The notes beneath the pieces are model-generated. The model had not been told where the DNA came from. It saw only the letters and a program-made list of their open reading frames with translations, and did no database searches. A stretch of DNA of 10,686 bases, taken from the NCBI GenBank assembly GCA_964557125.1, contig CAZKYX010000033.1, positions 1-10,686 on the forward strand. The letters run 5' to 3'. The DNA comes from CAZKYX01 sp964557125 (GTDB lineage Bacteria > Patescibacteriota > Microgenomatia > Levybacterales > GWA1-39-11). The position numbers and the translations under genes are program-made. Below are positions 1-5,310 of this stretch, piece after piece (the stretch's first letter is position 1; every line of letters starts with the position of its first letter).

Positions 1-2
1 AG

Positions 3-62
3 GATGAGCAAAAAAACTTTTTTGAAAAACTCAAAGACTTCCTAAAAAATCTATTCTTTTAG
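3..62 (+). CDS. C-terminal end of a protein, cut by the window edge
   Basis: An open frame runs from the left edge to TAG at 60-62 and reads DEQKNFFEKLKDFLKNLFF. The charged, amphipathic end with Phe/Lys alternation looks like a genuine protein C-terminus. Its stop overlaps the TAA (59-61) of the minus-strand gene that follows, a normal tail-to-tail arrangement. Only 19 residues are visible, so the family cannot be named. Confidence 0.45.
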   Translation, partial: DEQKNFFEKLKDFLKNLFF

Positions 63-271
63 TTGTGTTTCTGTCTCCTTAGAACGTGGGTTATCACCAA
101 TCTTCTCGAAATATAATGCGCAGGTAATTCAAAGAGCTCAGAAAGATCTCTCACAAATTCACACCTTCTTGGTTCAAATTCTGCTTTTGATATACCCAAC
201 TCAAGGTAGATTTCGTCGTCAAATTCTTGCCCATTAATATCTTGTTCTGTGTGAATTTTACCTTCAAACAA
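59..271 (-). CDS. Small acidic hypothetical protein, N-terminus uncertain
   Basis: This frame encodes 70 residues from a TTG at 271. The middle is acidic and compact (DDEIYLELGISKAEFEPRR, then FVRDLSELFELPAHYISR), which reads like a real folded domain. I do not recognise the family. The same frame stays open upstream of the TTG back to a TGA near 352, without a usable start. A GTG at 350 lies one frame away, separated by a run of seven T (minus strand). With six T the gene would read from that GTG as 96 aa beginning MIFSWLDRQFPNARNN. So the gene either starts at TTG 271 with a poor ribosome site or carries a 1-nt homopolymer frameshift. An overlapping frame at 151-333 is less protein-like. 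Confidence 0.5.
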   Translation of the reverse strand: MFEGKIHTEQDINGQEFDDEIYLELGISKAEFEPRRCEFVRDLSELFELPAHYISRRLVITHVLRRQKHN

Positions 272-386
272 ATTTCGATGACGTCTCTTTCCGTCAGGTA
301 CATTATTTCTAGCATTTGGAAACTGCCTGTCAAGCCATGAAAAAAATCACGCTACTTTTTGATTTAAGACTACAACATAATATTGG

Positions 387-408
387 TTTGTCCAGTATAC
401 TGGACAAA
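387..408. promoter_or_regulatory. Perfect 22-bp palindrome, candidate operator
   Basis: The half-site TTTGTCCAGTA (387-397) is followed directly by its exact reverse complement TACTGGACAAA (398-408). The centre AGTATACT contains a -10-like TATACT on both strands. It lies between the leftmost minus-strand gene and a short plus-strand frame, where a dimeric repressor could block either promoter. No matching palindrome is seen elsewhere in the window. The operator role is inferred from symmetry and position. Confidence 0.55.
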
Positions 409-432
409 ATGTTTTTATTTTATTAGAAAATT

Positions 433-546
433 ATGAGAATGTTTTGGCAACTTCTCTATCTGAATGGGCTTTCTATCAAAGAGGTTGGTAATAAGTATAA
501 GCTCTCGATTGCACTGAAACAATACATATTCTTCGAGCAAGGTTGA
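433..546 (+). CDS. Possible 37-aa peptide or gene remnant
   Basis: ATG at 433 opens a 37-residue frame (starts MRMFWQLLYLNGLSIKEVGN) ending at TGA 544-546. The segment LNGLSIKEVGNKYKLS resembles the first part of a helix-turn-helix. It may be a fragment of a regulator, perhaps linked to the palindrome 25 bp upstream. No clear Shine-Dalgarno site is present and the length is within chance expectation. Confidence 0.25.
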   Translation: MRMFWQLLYLNGLSIKEVGNKYKLSIALKQYIFFEQG

Positions 547-575
547 GAAGCAATAGAAATGAATCTTTTTCCCAT

Positions 576-613
576 GAAAAAACCCTCCGTCGCTGTAATA
601 AGCTTCGGAGGGT
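576..613 (-). terminator. Rho-independent terminator of U1
   Basis: On the minus strand an 8-bp GC-rich stem (606-613 with 582-589, ACCCTCCG/CGGAGGGT on the plus strand) is followed by six T (582-577). It sits downstream of the gene ending at 730 and has the right polarity for it. The hairpin belongs to the 70-bp module also found at 1683-1752. Confidence 0.85.
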
Positions 614-623
614 CTGAATTAAG

Positions 624-634
624 ACCTGCGGAAA
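624..634 (-). promoter_or_regulatory. U1 3' box, complementary to U1 5' leader box
   Basis: In the RNA this reads UUUCCGCAGGU. It can pair over 11 bp with ACUUGCGGAAA at 1510-1500 of the same transcript, with one U-G wobble. Pairing would join the mRNA ends; the function is inferred. Confidence 0.55.
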
Positions 635-729
635 TCGTAAATCGTAGTCCACCAACAAATGCCCCGTGAGCCGTGTTCAGAATTGAACTGAAAAGGCGAA
701 CGGAAAATTATGGAGGACGGAAATGAAAG

Positions 730-1485
730 CTAGTTGCCCTGCGGCAAGTTGATGAAGGGACAAATTTTGCGCTTCTTGGCCATGACAAATTGTCCGGCAA
801 GTTTTACACTGCTCGTACTCTTCTGATAAGAAAAGTTGTAGTAGTTAGGTTGGGCTTTCTTTCGGCGCTCCTTCCTTTTATCACTTATTTCAAAGGCGAG
901 AAGCAAAATACCAACAAGGGCAGCACCAGCACCAGTAGTGGCTCCAAGTATCCCGAAGAGTTTCAGAACGGTGAAGGGATAGTACATACCCCACACGGCA
1001 AGAAGCAAAATGGTTGCAACCATGAATGGTCGAATGTGCCAATACTTCTTCTTGAAAAACCAAGCGAATGCTTTATCAAGCCCGGATTCCCAAATGAGAA
1101 TAAGTGGCGGACTGATTTTATCGATGAATCGGTCAATCGCTTCTTTCTTTCGAAATAAGAAAAATATCCCGATGTAAAAAGTACTTACCAACGAAAGAAT
1201 GACCCAAAATGCATGAAGCGAATCTGGAAGCAAGTAATAAATACCTGACCAGAGACCAATCATAACTGGGTAGACTGGACGCATGCCAAATCGGTAGCGA
1301 GTCTTAACAGACCAGAACAGTGGTACCCAAAGAAGCACTACTCTCATGTAATGACAGAGGTTTTCTCGGTACGCTGGCTTGTTGTGCCCACCATTACTTT
1401 GCCACCACTGGTAAAACCGGTAATGCCATGCGTTTTCGTTGACATTGAGCTCATCGCTCGTGATAACCTTTATTGGATTTGCCAC
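730..1485 (-). CDS. Multi-pass membrane protein of unknown family (U1)
   Basis: This encodes 251 residues from GTG 1485, chosen because AAAGGA lies 6-7 nt upstream; an upstream TTG at 1560 would fall in the leader hairpin. Hydrophobic segments lie near residues 46-60, 73-88, 92-112, 151-170 and 171-197, the last Gly/Ala-rich (GATTGAGAALVG), with a basic stretch at 203-210. The N-terminus has aromatic and His residues (NAWHYRFYQWW) followed by NLCHYMRVV. The tail ends KKRKICPFINLPQGN. From memory, the WHYR..LCHY start and CPFI-type tail recall membrane proteins annotated in large phage genomes; that link is weak. It is the only gene of unit U1, with its own promoter, structured leader and terminator. 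Function is unknown; an inner-membrane location is likely. Confidence 0.8.
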   Translation of the reverse strand: MANPIKVITSDELNVNENAWHYRFYQWWQSNGGHNKPAYRENLCHYMRVVLLWVPLFWSVKTRYRFGMRPVYPVMIGLWSGIYYLLPDSLHAFWVILSLVSTFYIGIFFLFRKKEAIDRFIDKISPPLILIWESGLDKAFAWFFKKKYWHIRPFMVATILLLAVWGMYYPFTVLKLFGILGATTGAGAALVGILLLAFEISDKRKERRKKAQPNYYNFSYQKSTSSVKLAGQFVMAKKRKICPFINLPQGN

Positions 1486-1499
1486 GTTATTTTCCTTTC

Positions 1500-1510
1500 T
1501 TTCCGCAAGT
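1500..1510 (-). promoter_or_regulatory. U1 5' box
   Basis: The RNA reads ACUUGCGGAAA, about 14 nt upstream of the GTG start and just before the AAAGGA ribosome site. It is complementary to the U1 3' box (624-634). Similar boxes stand at the same place in U2 (3136-3149) and U3 (5237-5247). Confidence 0.55.
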
Positions 1511-1522
1511 TGTAAATGTACC

Positions 1523-1558
1523 GAACAGCATTGGAAAAGCAATTTCTCCAAACTGTTC
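1523..1558 (-). promoter_or_regulatory. U1 leader stem-loop
   Basis: On the minus strand GAACAG (1558-1553) pairs with CTGTTC (1528-1523), and inside it TTGGA (1551-1547) pairs with TCCAA (1535-1531). The hairpin begins a few nucleotides after the predicted transcription start (about 1565). A stem at the 5' end could protect the mRNA from 5'-dependent decay; this role is inferred. Confidence 0.5.
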
Positions 1559-1571
1559 AAAAACTGCTTAT

Positions 1572-1600
1572 ATTATACTCCTCAGGCTCATACTAGTCAA
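1572..1600 (-). promoter_or_regulatory. U1 promoter (sigma70 type)
   Basis: Minus strand TTGACT (1600-1595), a 17-nt spacer and TATAAT (1577-1572) form a near-consensus promoter. The predicted start near 1565 gives a leader of about 80 nt. Confidence 0.85.
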
Positions 1601-1682
1601 ACTATAAGCCTATGTTTCTTTCAGAAACACAGCCTTGCGGTTGCACGCTTTCAGCTTTGCACCTAAGGTTTAAAACTTAAAA

Positions 1683-1752
1683 TTTTTCCCATGAAAAAAC
1701 CCTCCGTCGCTGTAATAAGCTTCGGAGGGTCTGAATTAAGATCTGCGGAAAT
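1683..1752 (-). repeat. 70-bp terminator module, copy 2 (U2)
   Basis: This is the second copy of the module at 566-635, differing only at T1742. Homology stops right after the box, at the U2 stop codon, so the shared unit is the hairpin plus box and not neighbouring coding sequence. Confidence 0.95.
1692..1730 (-). terminator. Rho-independent terminator of U2
   Basis: The hairpin is identical to the one at 576-613: stem 1723-1730 with 1699-1706, then six T on the minus strand. It ends the three-gene unit whose last stop is at 1752-1754. Confidence 0.85.
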
Positions 1753-1754
1753 TA
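1741..1754 (-). promoter_or_regulatory. U2 3' box, complementary to U2 5' leader box
   Basis: The RNA reads UAAUUUCCGCAGAU and can pair over 14 bp with AUUUGCGGAAAUUA at 3149-3136, with one U-G wobble. Its first three bases are the TAA stop of the last U2 gene, so a terminating ribosome would compete with the pairing. Confidence 0.6.
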
Positions 1755-1970
1755 TTTGATCTTGCTGAGCGCAAGTTCTTCAAGTCCTGAAAGGACTTCT
1801 CTCATTTCGTCAGGAAGACAATCCCTGTTGGGATTTTCTTCCTCCCGTCTCAGACACTCCAAAAAGACCACGGTTGCGACCTCCTTGAGCTTTTCGTCTG
1901 AAAAGGTTTTGTACTTGGCACCGCACCTGCATGGGTTCTCCCAGCAGTCTTGACAGTCTCCAAGGGCCAA
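1752..1970 (-). CDS. Small Cys-rich protein, putative metal binding (U2, third gene)
   Basis: The gene encodes 72 residues from a TTG start at 1970. That start is fixed by a strong AAGGAG site 8 nt upstream, which overlaps the TAA stop of the preceding gene, so the two are probably translationally coupled. The N-terminus has CQDC then PCRC (Cys at about residues 6, 9, 14 and 16), a spacing that could hold zinc or an iron-sulfur centre. The rest is an acidic helical region with one further Cys pair (ECLRREEENPNRDC). There is no membrane segment or signal peptide. I do not recognise a family; a zinc-ribbon-like role is only suggested by the cysteines. Confidence 0.75.
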   Translation of the reverse strand: MALGDCQDCWENPCRCGAKYKTFSDEKLKEVATVVFLECLRREEENPNRDCLPDEMREVLSGLEELALSKIK

Positions 1971-1982
1971 AAGATAAACTCC

Positions 1983-2502
1983 TTATGGAATGATTGGAAT
2001 GTTCAGGTCATTGACCGATGTAATGTCGATGGGAACTTGGTTAAGATCATCAAAGACAACCTCGACAACATCCCCTTCCATTGGTTTCAACCGTCAGAGA
2101 AGTGCCATTCACACTCACACCACTTATTTGAGGTGGAGTGCTGACGCTTTTCCACGGTGATTTTCCGTCGAATTTCACTGATTTTGAGGAGTATATGACT
2201 CCATTGCTTTGAATGAGTGCCAGATTTCTGATACCCACTTCTTGCTTTAGAAGATTTGCTTCAGAGGTGGTAAGCCACGGTCCGTGACTAACTATAAAAC
2301 TCTGAAGATCTGTACCGTTAAGGCCAGATGATTGCTCTACATCTGGAAGGCTCACTCCCCCTGATGGGGAAGATGGGTCAACACTCAATGATTGTCCGAG
2401 TGCATACAAGCCGATTCCGGCAAGTAGCACAAGGCTGACACCAGAGAGAATTACGAGGCGTTTTCCCTGACTGAGGGAAGGACTACTTACATCACTATTC
2501 AC
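1983..2502 (-). pseudogene. Membrane-anchored protein with 1-nt frameshift (U2, second gene)
   Basis: GTG 2502 (site AAAGGAG 6 nt upstream) overlaps the previous stop by 8 nt. Residues 16-35 form one membrane anchor (RLVILSGVSLVLLAGIGLYA), followed by a Ser/Gly/Pro linker and an extracytoplasmic domain. The direct frame stops at 2050 with an odd tail (GRGCCRGCL). One frame over, coding quality resumes at once with DVVEVVFDDLNQVPIDITSV and ends IPIIP at TAA 1983, right beside the next gene's ribosome site. Removing one G from the GGGG run at 2072-2075 joins both parts into a 172-aa protein. It may be a sequencing or assembly indel, a real mutation or programmed frameshifting; I favour an indel. 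No family is recognised. Confidence 0.7.
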
Positions 2503-3109
2503 CTATTTCTCCTTTGTATGAAATGTTTTCAAGGACAACTGAACTGGCTCCTTCTGGAATTGGACGAGGAATAAAGTCTTTGCACCTCTCAAGCAATGCT
2601 TGTAAAGCTGCAGTGACTCCCTTCTTACGCTTATTGCCAGTTCCTTTTCGTCTAACGACAAAATCAAGGTATCCAATCATTCCCAATTGAAACATCCCTG
2701 CTTCTATGAGATTTGCTGAAAGGATTTTTGGAGCAATAGAGGCTCCCATTCCGATATAAAGTACGGTGGTTACCACATCGCCCCAACACTTATACCCATT
2801 TTCATAGATTTGGTCTTTAGCGGTTGCTCCTTCTTTGTCAAAAAAAGTATGCAACTGCATCAGTATCGCTGCAAAACCAAATGAAACAAAAAGATAAGAT
2901 ACTATTGCAGTTAGGTAGAGCAAAAAATCAGTTAGGCTTGCCGGATTATCTTTACCGATTGACGAAACATAAGTTACGCCAAGCATGTATAAAAAGATTG
3001 AGATAAACCAACGCTGGACATACAAAGGCATTCGTCTCCTCTCGAGACGATGCGCAAGAGTCTGAAGTGCGTGTGTTATAGTCCTATCGATGAAATATAA
3101 AAGTTCCAC
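2495..3109 (-). CDS. Four-helix membrane protein of unknown family (U2, first gene)
   Basis: This encodes 204 residues from GTG 3109, with GGGAG 6 nt upstream. Hydrophobic segments lie near residues 34-51, 58-86, 110-130 and 133-152. The N-terminal 30 residues are amphipathic and basic (LAHRLERRRMPLYVQRW). After the last helix comes a strongly basic stretch (RRKGTGNKRKKG, about 153-164) and a soluble tail of about 40 residues. It is the first gene of unit U2, and its last codons overlap the GTG of the next gene. Family and function are not recognised; a membrane location is clear. The unit resembles small membrane complexes, but no partner can be named. Confidence 0.8.
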   Translation of the reverse strand: MELLYFIDRTITHALQTLAHRLERRRMPLYVQRWFISIFLYMLGVTYVSSIGKDNPASLTDFLLYLTAIVSYLFVSFGFAAILMQLHTFFDKEGATAKDQIYENGYKCWGDVVTTVLYIGMGASIAPKILSANLIEAGMFQLGMIGYLDFVVRRKGTGNKRKKGVTAALQALLERCKDFIPRPIPEGASSVVLENISYKGEIGE

Positions 3110-3135
3110 GAAATCTCCCTTTCGGTTTTTTTATT

Positions 3136-3149
3136 TAATTTCCGCAAAT
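3136..3149 (-). promoter_or_regulatory. U2 5' box
   Basis: The RNA reads AUUUGCGGAAAUUA, about 27 nt upstream of the GTG start. It is complementary over 14 positions to the U2 3' box (1741-1754). It differs from the U1 5' box at the base that also differs between the two 3' boxes. Confidence 0.6.
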
Positions 3150-3162
3150 TTTCAAAGAACAA

Positions 3163-3211
3163 ATAGACAAGGCTAAGCAGCAAATTGAGCTTAGATTTAT
3201 CGTATTTCTAT
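3163..3211 (-). promoter_or_regulatory. U2 leader stem-loop
   Basis: On the minus strand CTAAGC (3194-3189) pairs with GCTTAG (3178-3173) around a 10-nt loop, and an outer ATAGA (3211-3207) can pair with TCTAT (3167-3163). The predicted start is near 3209, so the outer stem is only partly transcribed. The layout matches the leaders of U1, U3 and U4. Confidence 0.45.
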
Positions 3212-3215
3212 GCGG

Positions 3216-3244
3216 ATTGTACCAAAAATAAGGGAAAAAATCAA
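3216..3244 (-). promoter_or_regulatory. U2 promoter (sigma70 type)
   Basis: Minus strand TTGATT (3244-3239), a 17-nt spacer and TACAAT (3221-3216). The predicted start near 3209 gives a leader of about 100 nt. Confidence 0.8.
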
Positions 3245-3260
3245 ACTATGGGATGGATTA

Positions 3261-3295
3261 GGTTGTAGGTTGTAGGTTTTAGGTTTTAGGTTTTA
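3261..3295 (+). repeat. Five tandem 7-nt repeats
   Basis: Two GGTTGTA units are followed by three GGTTTTA units, with partial units on both sides. The array lies just upstream of the U2 promoter, in non-coding sequence. Such heptamers can expand by slippage; no function is evident. Confidence 0.9.
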
Positions 3296-3484
3296 GTAGG
3301 ATGTTAAATGTTTTAGCTTTCAGCTATTAACAATCAACTATCGGAACTGTTAAATATAATGCGAGGGTAAATGCTATAACTATATTGGACAATTTACAAT
3401 ATTGAATATATAAAATACCCTTCCAAATGCGAAAGTTTTTTTTGGCGTCAGAAATGTGTCAGGTTTTTTTAGACAAAAATTATG

Positions 3485-3490
3485 TATAAT
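3485..3490 (+). promoter_or_regulatory. -10 box for a leaderless or near-leaderless mRNA
   Basis: Consensus TATAAT ends 8 nt before the ATG at 3499. No convincing -35 hexamer is present at 17-18 nt. The spacing implies transcription starting at or next to the start codon. Confidence 0.65.
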
Positions 3491-3498
3491 GCTTGACC

Positions 3499-4416
3499 AT
3501 GAGAAATTTAGAAACAGGCGTTTCTCTTCCAGAACACTTAGCTGTGCAAAAACGTCCATACGTTGAGACACTTCGATTTCTGTATGATGCAGAAAAAGCA
3601 AAAGTGCCTGAAAAGATAAAGGAAACTCTTGCGCCAACACCTCAAAGTCTTAATAAATTTAATAGATCTTTGGACGTCATTACGCGCTACTACACAACTG
3701 AAGCTACACTTGCCTGCATTGCAGAAGAAGAACAAGTCTCTGCTAACGAAATACATCGGAGAAGAAATTTTGGAGTCACGAAAATTTGGAATTTCTCACC
3801 TATTTTTTTGCAAACGTGCTATCCAATTGATGAACTTACACTCGGAAAACCAATAAGTACGGCCACCAAAAGAAAAAACTCTCAATCACATAATGGCATT
3901 GCAATAAAAGTCGAGAAAGCGCTCCAATCAGGCAAATCGATAACTGAAATTGTTGAAAATTTTTCAATAGATAAAGACAATCTAGTGCGCATAAGAAGAA
4001 CTCTCAGAGGATGGAATACAAAACTTCCGCATGTCTACGGTGCATATGAATCCGCACCCTTACTTGAAAAGGTTAATCCACATAAACTTACCGATACTAA
4101 AAAACAAGACCTTATCGACAAACAAACTTTAAGAACTCTTTACCTTAATACATCTGAAGATAATTTATTTATATCCTTAAAAGAAGTAGTTGAGGCTGCC
4201 GGTTATAAATATGTAAATCATTTAGGACAAACTTATGCCGAAGAAATAAAGTATGTTTGTATTCCTATGCGTGAAATTTCATACGTTAACAAAAAAGGTA
4301 CGAATGTAGGACTCAAACAGACCAACAGATTTTTGTTTCGAGCAGATTTGGACCGTGCCGTCATGGCACTAAAATACAATCCTAAATTTGATAAGTACAA
4401 AAAAGAAGATTTTTAG
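3499..4416 (+). CDS. Unknown protein, possibly DNA-binding
   Basis: This encodes 305 residues from ATG 3499; a TTG at 3493 would add two residues, but the -10 box at 3485-3490 points to the ATG. There are no membrane segments. Residues about 57-90 (VITRYYTTEATLACIAEEEQ then VSANEIHRRR) and 137-172 (KVEKALQSGKSITEIVENFS then a basic RIRRTLRGW) each look like a helix-turn-helix unit. The C-terminal part (224-292) has SLKEVVEAAGYKYVNHLGQT, also DNA-binding-like. A sequence-specific DNA- or RNA-binding role is inferred. It is markedly AT-rich compared with units U1-U4 and sits alone between U2 and U3. No family is named. Confidence 0.8.
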   Translation: MRNLETGVSLPEHLAVQKRPYVETLRFLYDAEKAKVPEKIKETLAPTPQSLNKFNRSLDVITRYYTTEATLACIAEEEQVSANEIHRRRNFGVTKIWNFSPIFLQTCYPIDELTLGKPISTATKRKNSQSHNGIAIKVEKALQSGKSITEIVENFSIDKDNLVRIRRTLRGWNTKLPHVYGAYESAPLLEKVNPHKLTDTKKQDLIDKQTLRTLYLNTSEDNLFISLKEVVEAAGYKYVNHLGQTYAEEIKYVCIPMREISYVNKKGTNVGLKQTNRFLFRADLDRAVMALKYNPKFDKYKKEDF

Positions 4417-4418
4417 CT

Positions 4419-4458
4419 AAAAAAATAGCCCCACCCTCCATAATAGGAGTAACGGGGC
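4419..4458 (-). terminator. Rho-independent terminator of U3
   Basis: On the minus strand GCCCC (4458-4454) pairs with GGGGC (4432-4428) and CTCC (4449-4446) with GGAG (4439-4436) around a TATTA-type loop; seven T follow (4425-4419). It terminates U3. The same hairpin could weakly stop the plus-strand gene ending at 4416, but no T-run follows on that strand. Confidence 0.8.
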
Positions 4459-4466
4459 CAAGTCTA

Positions 4467-4477
4467 AATTTTGCGGA
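4467..4477 (-). promoter_or_regulatory. U3 3' box, complementary to U3 5' leader box
   Basis: The RNA reads UCCGCAAAAUU, an exact 11-nt reverse complement of AAUUUUGCGGA at 5247-5237. It lies between the last U3 stop and the terminator, as in the other units. Confidence 0.6.
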
Positions 4478-4482
4478 TGAGC

Positions 4483-4728
4483 TTACGTGGGACCTTCAAT
4501 CCCAAGCAGCTCTTTGGTGTCAGCTCCTTCCAGAGCACTTATCTTGGAACGCATGACAAAGTCAGCAACCAGCTCAAGTATTGCCTCGGATGGAATCGTC
4601 AGTTCTTTATGGGTTCTTAAGTCATTGTTTGGTTTGACAATACGTACGTCACCGCTCATATCGTCGCGCCTATAAAAGGTGATTTTCTGTCCGTCTTTTC
4701 CTTCATAAGGAAACGGTACCATACTCAT
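4483..4728 (-). CDS. Small soluble hypothetical protein (U3, third gene)
   Basis: This encodes 81 residues from ATG 4728, with GAGGAG 7 nt upstream. The start follows the previous stop by 4 nt, so coupling is likely. The first half is strand-rich and charged (FPYEGKDGQKITFYRRDD), the second half helical (IPSEAILELVADFVMRSKIS). There is no signal peptide, membrane segment or metal motif. I do not recognise the family. It is the last gene of U3. Confidence 0.75.
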   Translation of the reverse strand: MSMVPFPYEGKDGQKITFYRRDDMSGDVRIVKPNNDLRTHKELTIPSEAILELVADFVMRSKISALEGADTKELLGIEGPT

Positions 4729-4732
4729 GCTA

Positions 4733-4948
4733 TTACTCCTCTTCGGTCACTGGTCGAAGTGGTTCTTCGGTCCATGGGCTTTTCCCATCGAGCCACTCGG
4801 TAACCCCTGTAGCGGGATTTACTCTTGAAATGTTCTTGTAACATTCCCCGCAGGAACCGATGAGAACCCCATCCCCGAGACTTGCAATGAGTTTTACATT
4901 GTGACAGGGAGAAAAAGTTTCCTTCTTTGTTTTGACTTCACTAGTCAT
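4733..4948 (-). CDS. Small two-Cys-motif protein, zinc-ribbon-like (U3, second gene)
   Basis: This encodes 71 residues from ATG 4948, chosen for the AAAGGAG site 7 nt upstream; the frame is open further up but without a ribosome site. Cysteines occur as C15H and C33xxC36 (SCGECYKN), a half-complete zinc-ribbon pattern. The following NPATGVTEWLDGKSPW is a distinctive tail that I associate with small zinc-finger-like proteins of uncultured bacteria, from memory only. No membrane segment. It follows the first U3 gene by 46 nt. Role unknown. Confidence 0.75.
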   Translation of the reverse strand: MTSEVKTKKETFSPCHNVKLIASLGDGVLIGSCGECYKNISRVNPATGVTEWLDGKSPWTEEPLRPVTEEE

Positions 4949-4994
4949 ACGTGTACTCCTTTTGAACTTAGGTCGCATGTTATCAAACAGATTC

Positions 4995-5216
4995 TTACCA
5001 AAGGAAGTCGATACACGCCACGAGCGTCGCCAACCCAATTATGGTTGTCACCAGCCGAGTGTGATACCGCCTATCCTCAGGCTCCTTCCACCTTTCGGCT
5101 GGAACGTGACTGGCGACTGCAGCCTTAGCAAGCGGGCGATAATCGGCTTCCGCCATCAACCAACCTGCCACTGCAATCAGTGGACCGAGTCCCAAGAATA
5201 ACATCTGGATTTCCAT
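4995..5216 (-). CDS. Two-helix small membrane protein (U3, first gene)
   Basis: This encodes 73 residues from ATG 5216, with GGAGG only 4 nt upstream. Residues about 4-22 (LFLGLGPLIAVAGWL region) and 52-71 (TTIIGLATLVACIDFLW region) are membrane helices joined by a hydrophilic loop. The family is not recognised. A second ATG at 5227, in another frame and with better ribosome-site spacing, opens a 16-codon frame that overlaps this start, so initiation may be modulated. It leads unit U3, divergent from U4. Confidence 0.7.
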   Translation of the reverse strand: MEIQMLFLGLGPLIAVAGWLMAEADYRPLAKAAVASHVPAERWKEPEDRRYHTRLVTTIIGLATLVACIDFLW

Positions 5217-5227
5217 AACACCTCCAT
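5179..5227 (-). other. Possible upstream mini-ORF overlapping the U3 start
   Basis: ATG 5227 is preceded by GGAGG (7-nt spacing) that forms part of the U3 5' box. The frame reads MEVLWKSRCYSWDSVH and stops after overlapping the main start at 5216 in a different frame. If translated, it would compete with the main start. It could equally be chance. Confidence 0.3.
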
Positions 5228-5236
5228 GTGTTGACC

Positions 5237-5247
5237 TCCGCAAAATT
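5237..5247 (-). promoter_or_regulatory. U3 5' box
   Basis: The RNA reads AAUUUUGCGGA, exactly complementary to the U3 3' box (4467-4477). It overlaps the start of a GGAGG ribosome-site-like sequence, so end pairing could hide it. Confidence 0.6.
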
Positions 5248-5261
5248 GTTAATGTGCATGT

Positions 5262-5299
5262 GAACGAAAAGCCCAACAAGCGATTTGTTGGCCACGTTC
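5262..5299 (-). promoter_or_regulatory. U3 leader stem-loop
   Basis: On the minus strand GAACG (5299-5295) pairs with CGTTC (5266-5262) and CCAACAA (5291-5285) with TTGTTGG (5279-5273) around a 5-nt loop. This is the strongest of the four leader hairpins. It starts about 5 nt after the predicted transcription start. Confidence 0.65.
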
Positions 5300-5310
5300 A
5301 AAAACATGTG

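Larger units (their letters stand above)
566..635 (-). repeat. 70-bp terminator module, copy 1 (U1)
   Basis: Positions 566-635 match 1683-1752 at 69 of 70 bases. The module consists of the terminator hairpin, a short linker and the 3' box. The only difference is C625 here against T1742 in the other copy, and it lies inside the box complementary to the 5' leader. Confidence 0.95.
351..729. other. Intergenic stretch left of unit U1
   Basis: This 379-nt stretch holds the palindrome (387-408), the doubtful 37-aa frame, the U1 terminator and 3' box (566-635), and about 95 nt of U1 3' untranslated sequence between the box and the stop codon at 730. No RNA gene or further coding frame is convincing. 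Minus-strand frames across 476-658 run straight through the terminator hairpin and are rejected. Confidence 0.6.
3110..3498. other. Intergenic stretch between U2 and the 3499 gene
   Basis: The right part of this 389-nt stretch (3245-3484) is AT-rich and non-coding. It contains the 7-nt tandem repeat (3261-3295), a short inverted element around 3381-3412 (TATATTGG...AATATA), and several TATAAT-like boxes. The left part is the U2 leader and promoter. I see no RNA gene or extra coding frame. Confidence 0.6.

Noticed and set aside
151..333. 60-aa minus-strand frame overlapping the leftmost gene
   Set aside because: Its second half reads like an off-frame shadow, while the overlapping frame gives an acidic, protein-like sequence.
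476..658. 60-aa minus-strand open frame
   Set aside because: It crosses the U1 terminator hairpin and box and has no ribosome site.
790..1158. 122-aa plus-strand open frame
   Set aside because: It lies antisense to the U1 membrane protein, whose start, ribosome site, promoter and terminator all agree; the plus frame has none.
566..1752. The duplicated 70-bp sequence as a CRISPR or mobile repeat
   Set aside because: There are only two copies, each ending a transcription unit with hairpin and T-run, so terminator modules explain them.
4901..5201. Two plus-strand open frames of 75 and 89 aa
   Set aside because: Both are antisense to U3 genes that have clear ribosome sites and a shared promoter.
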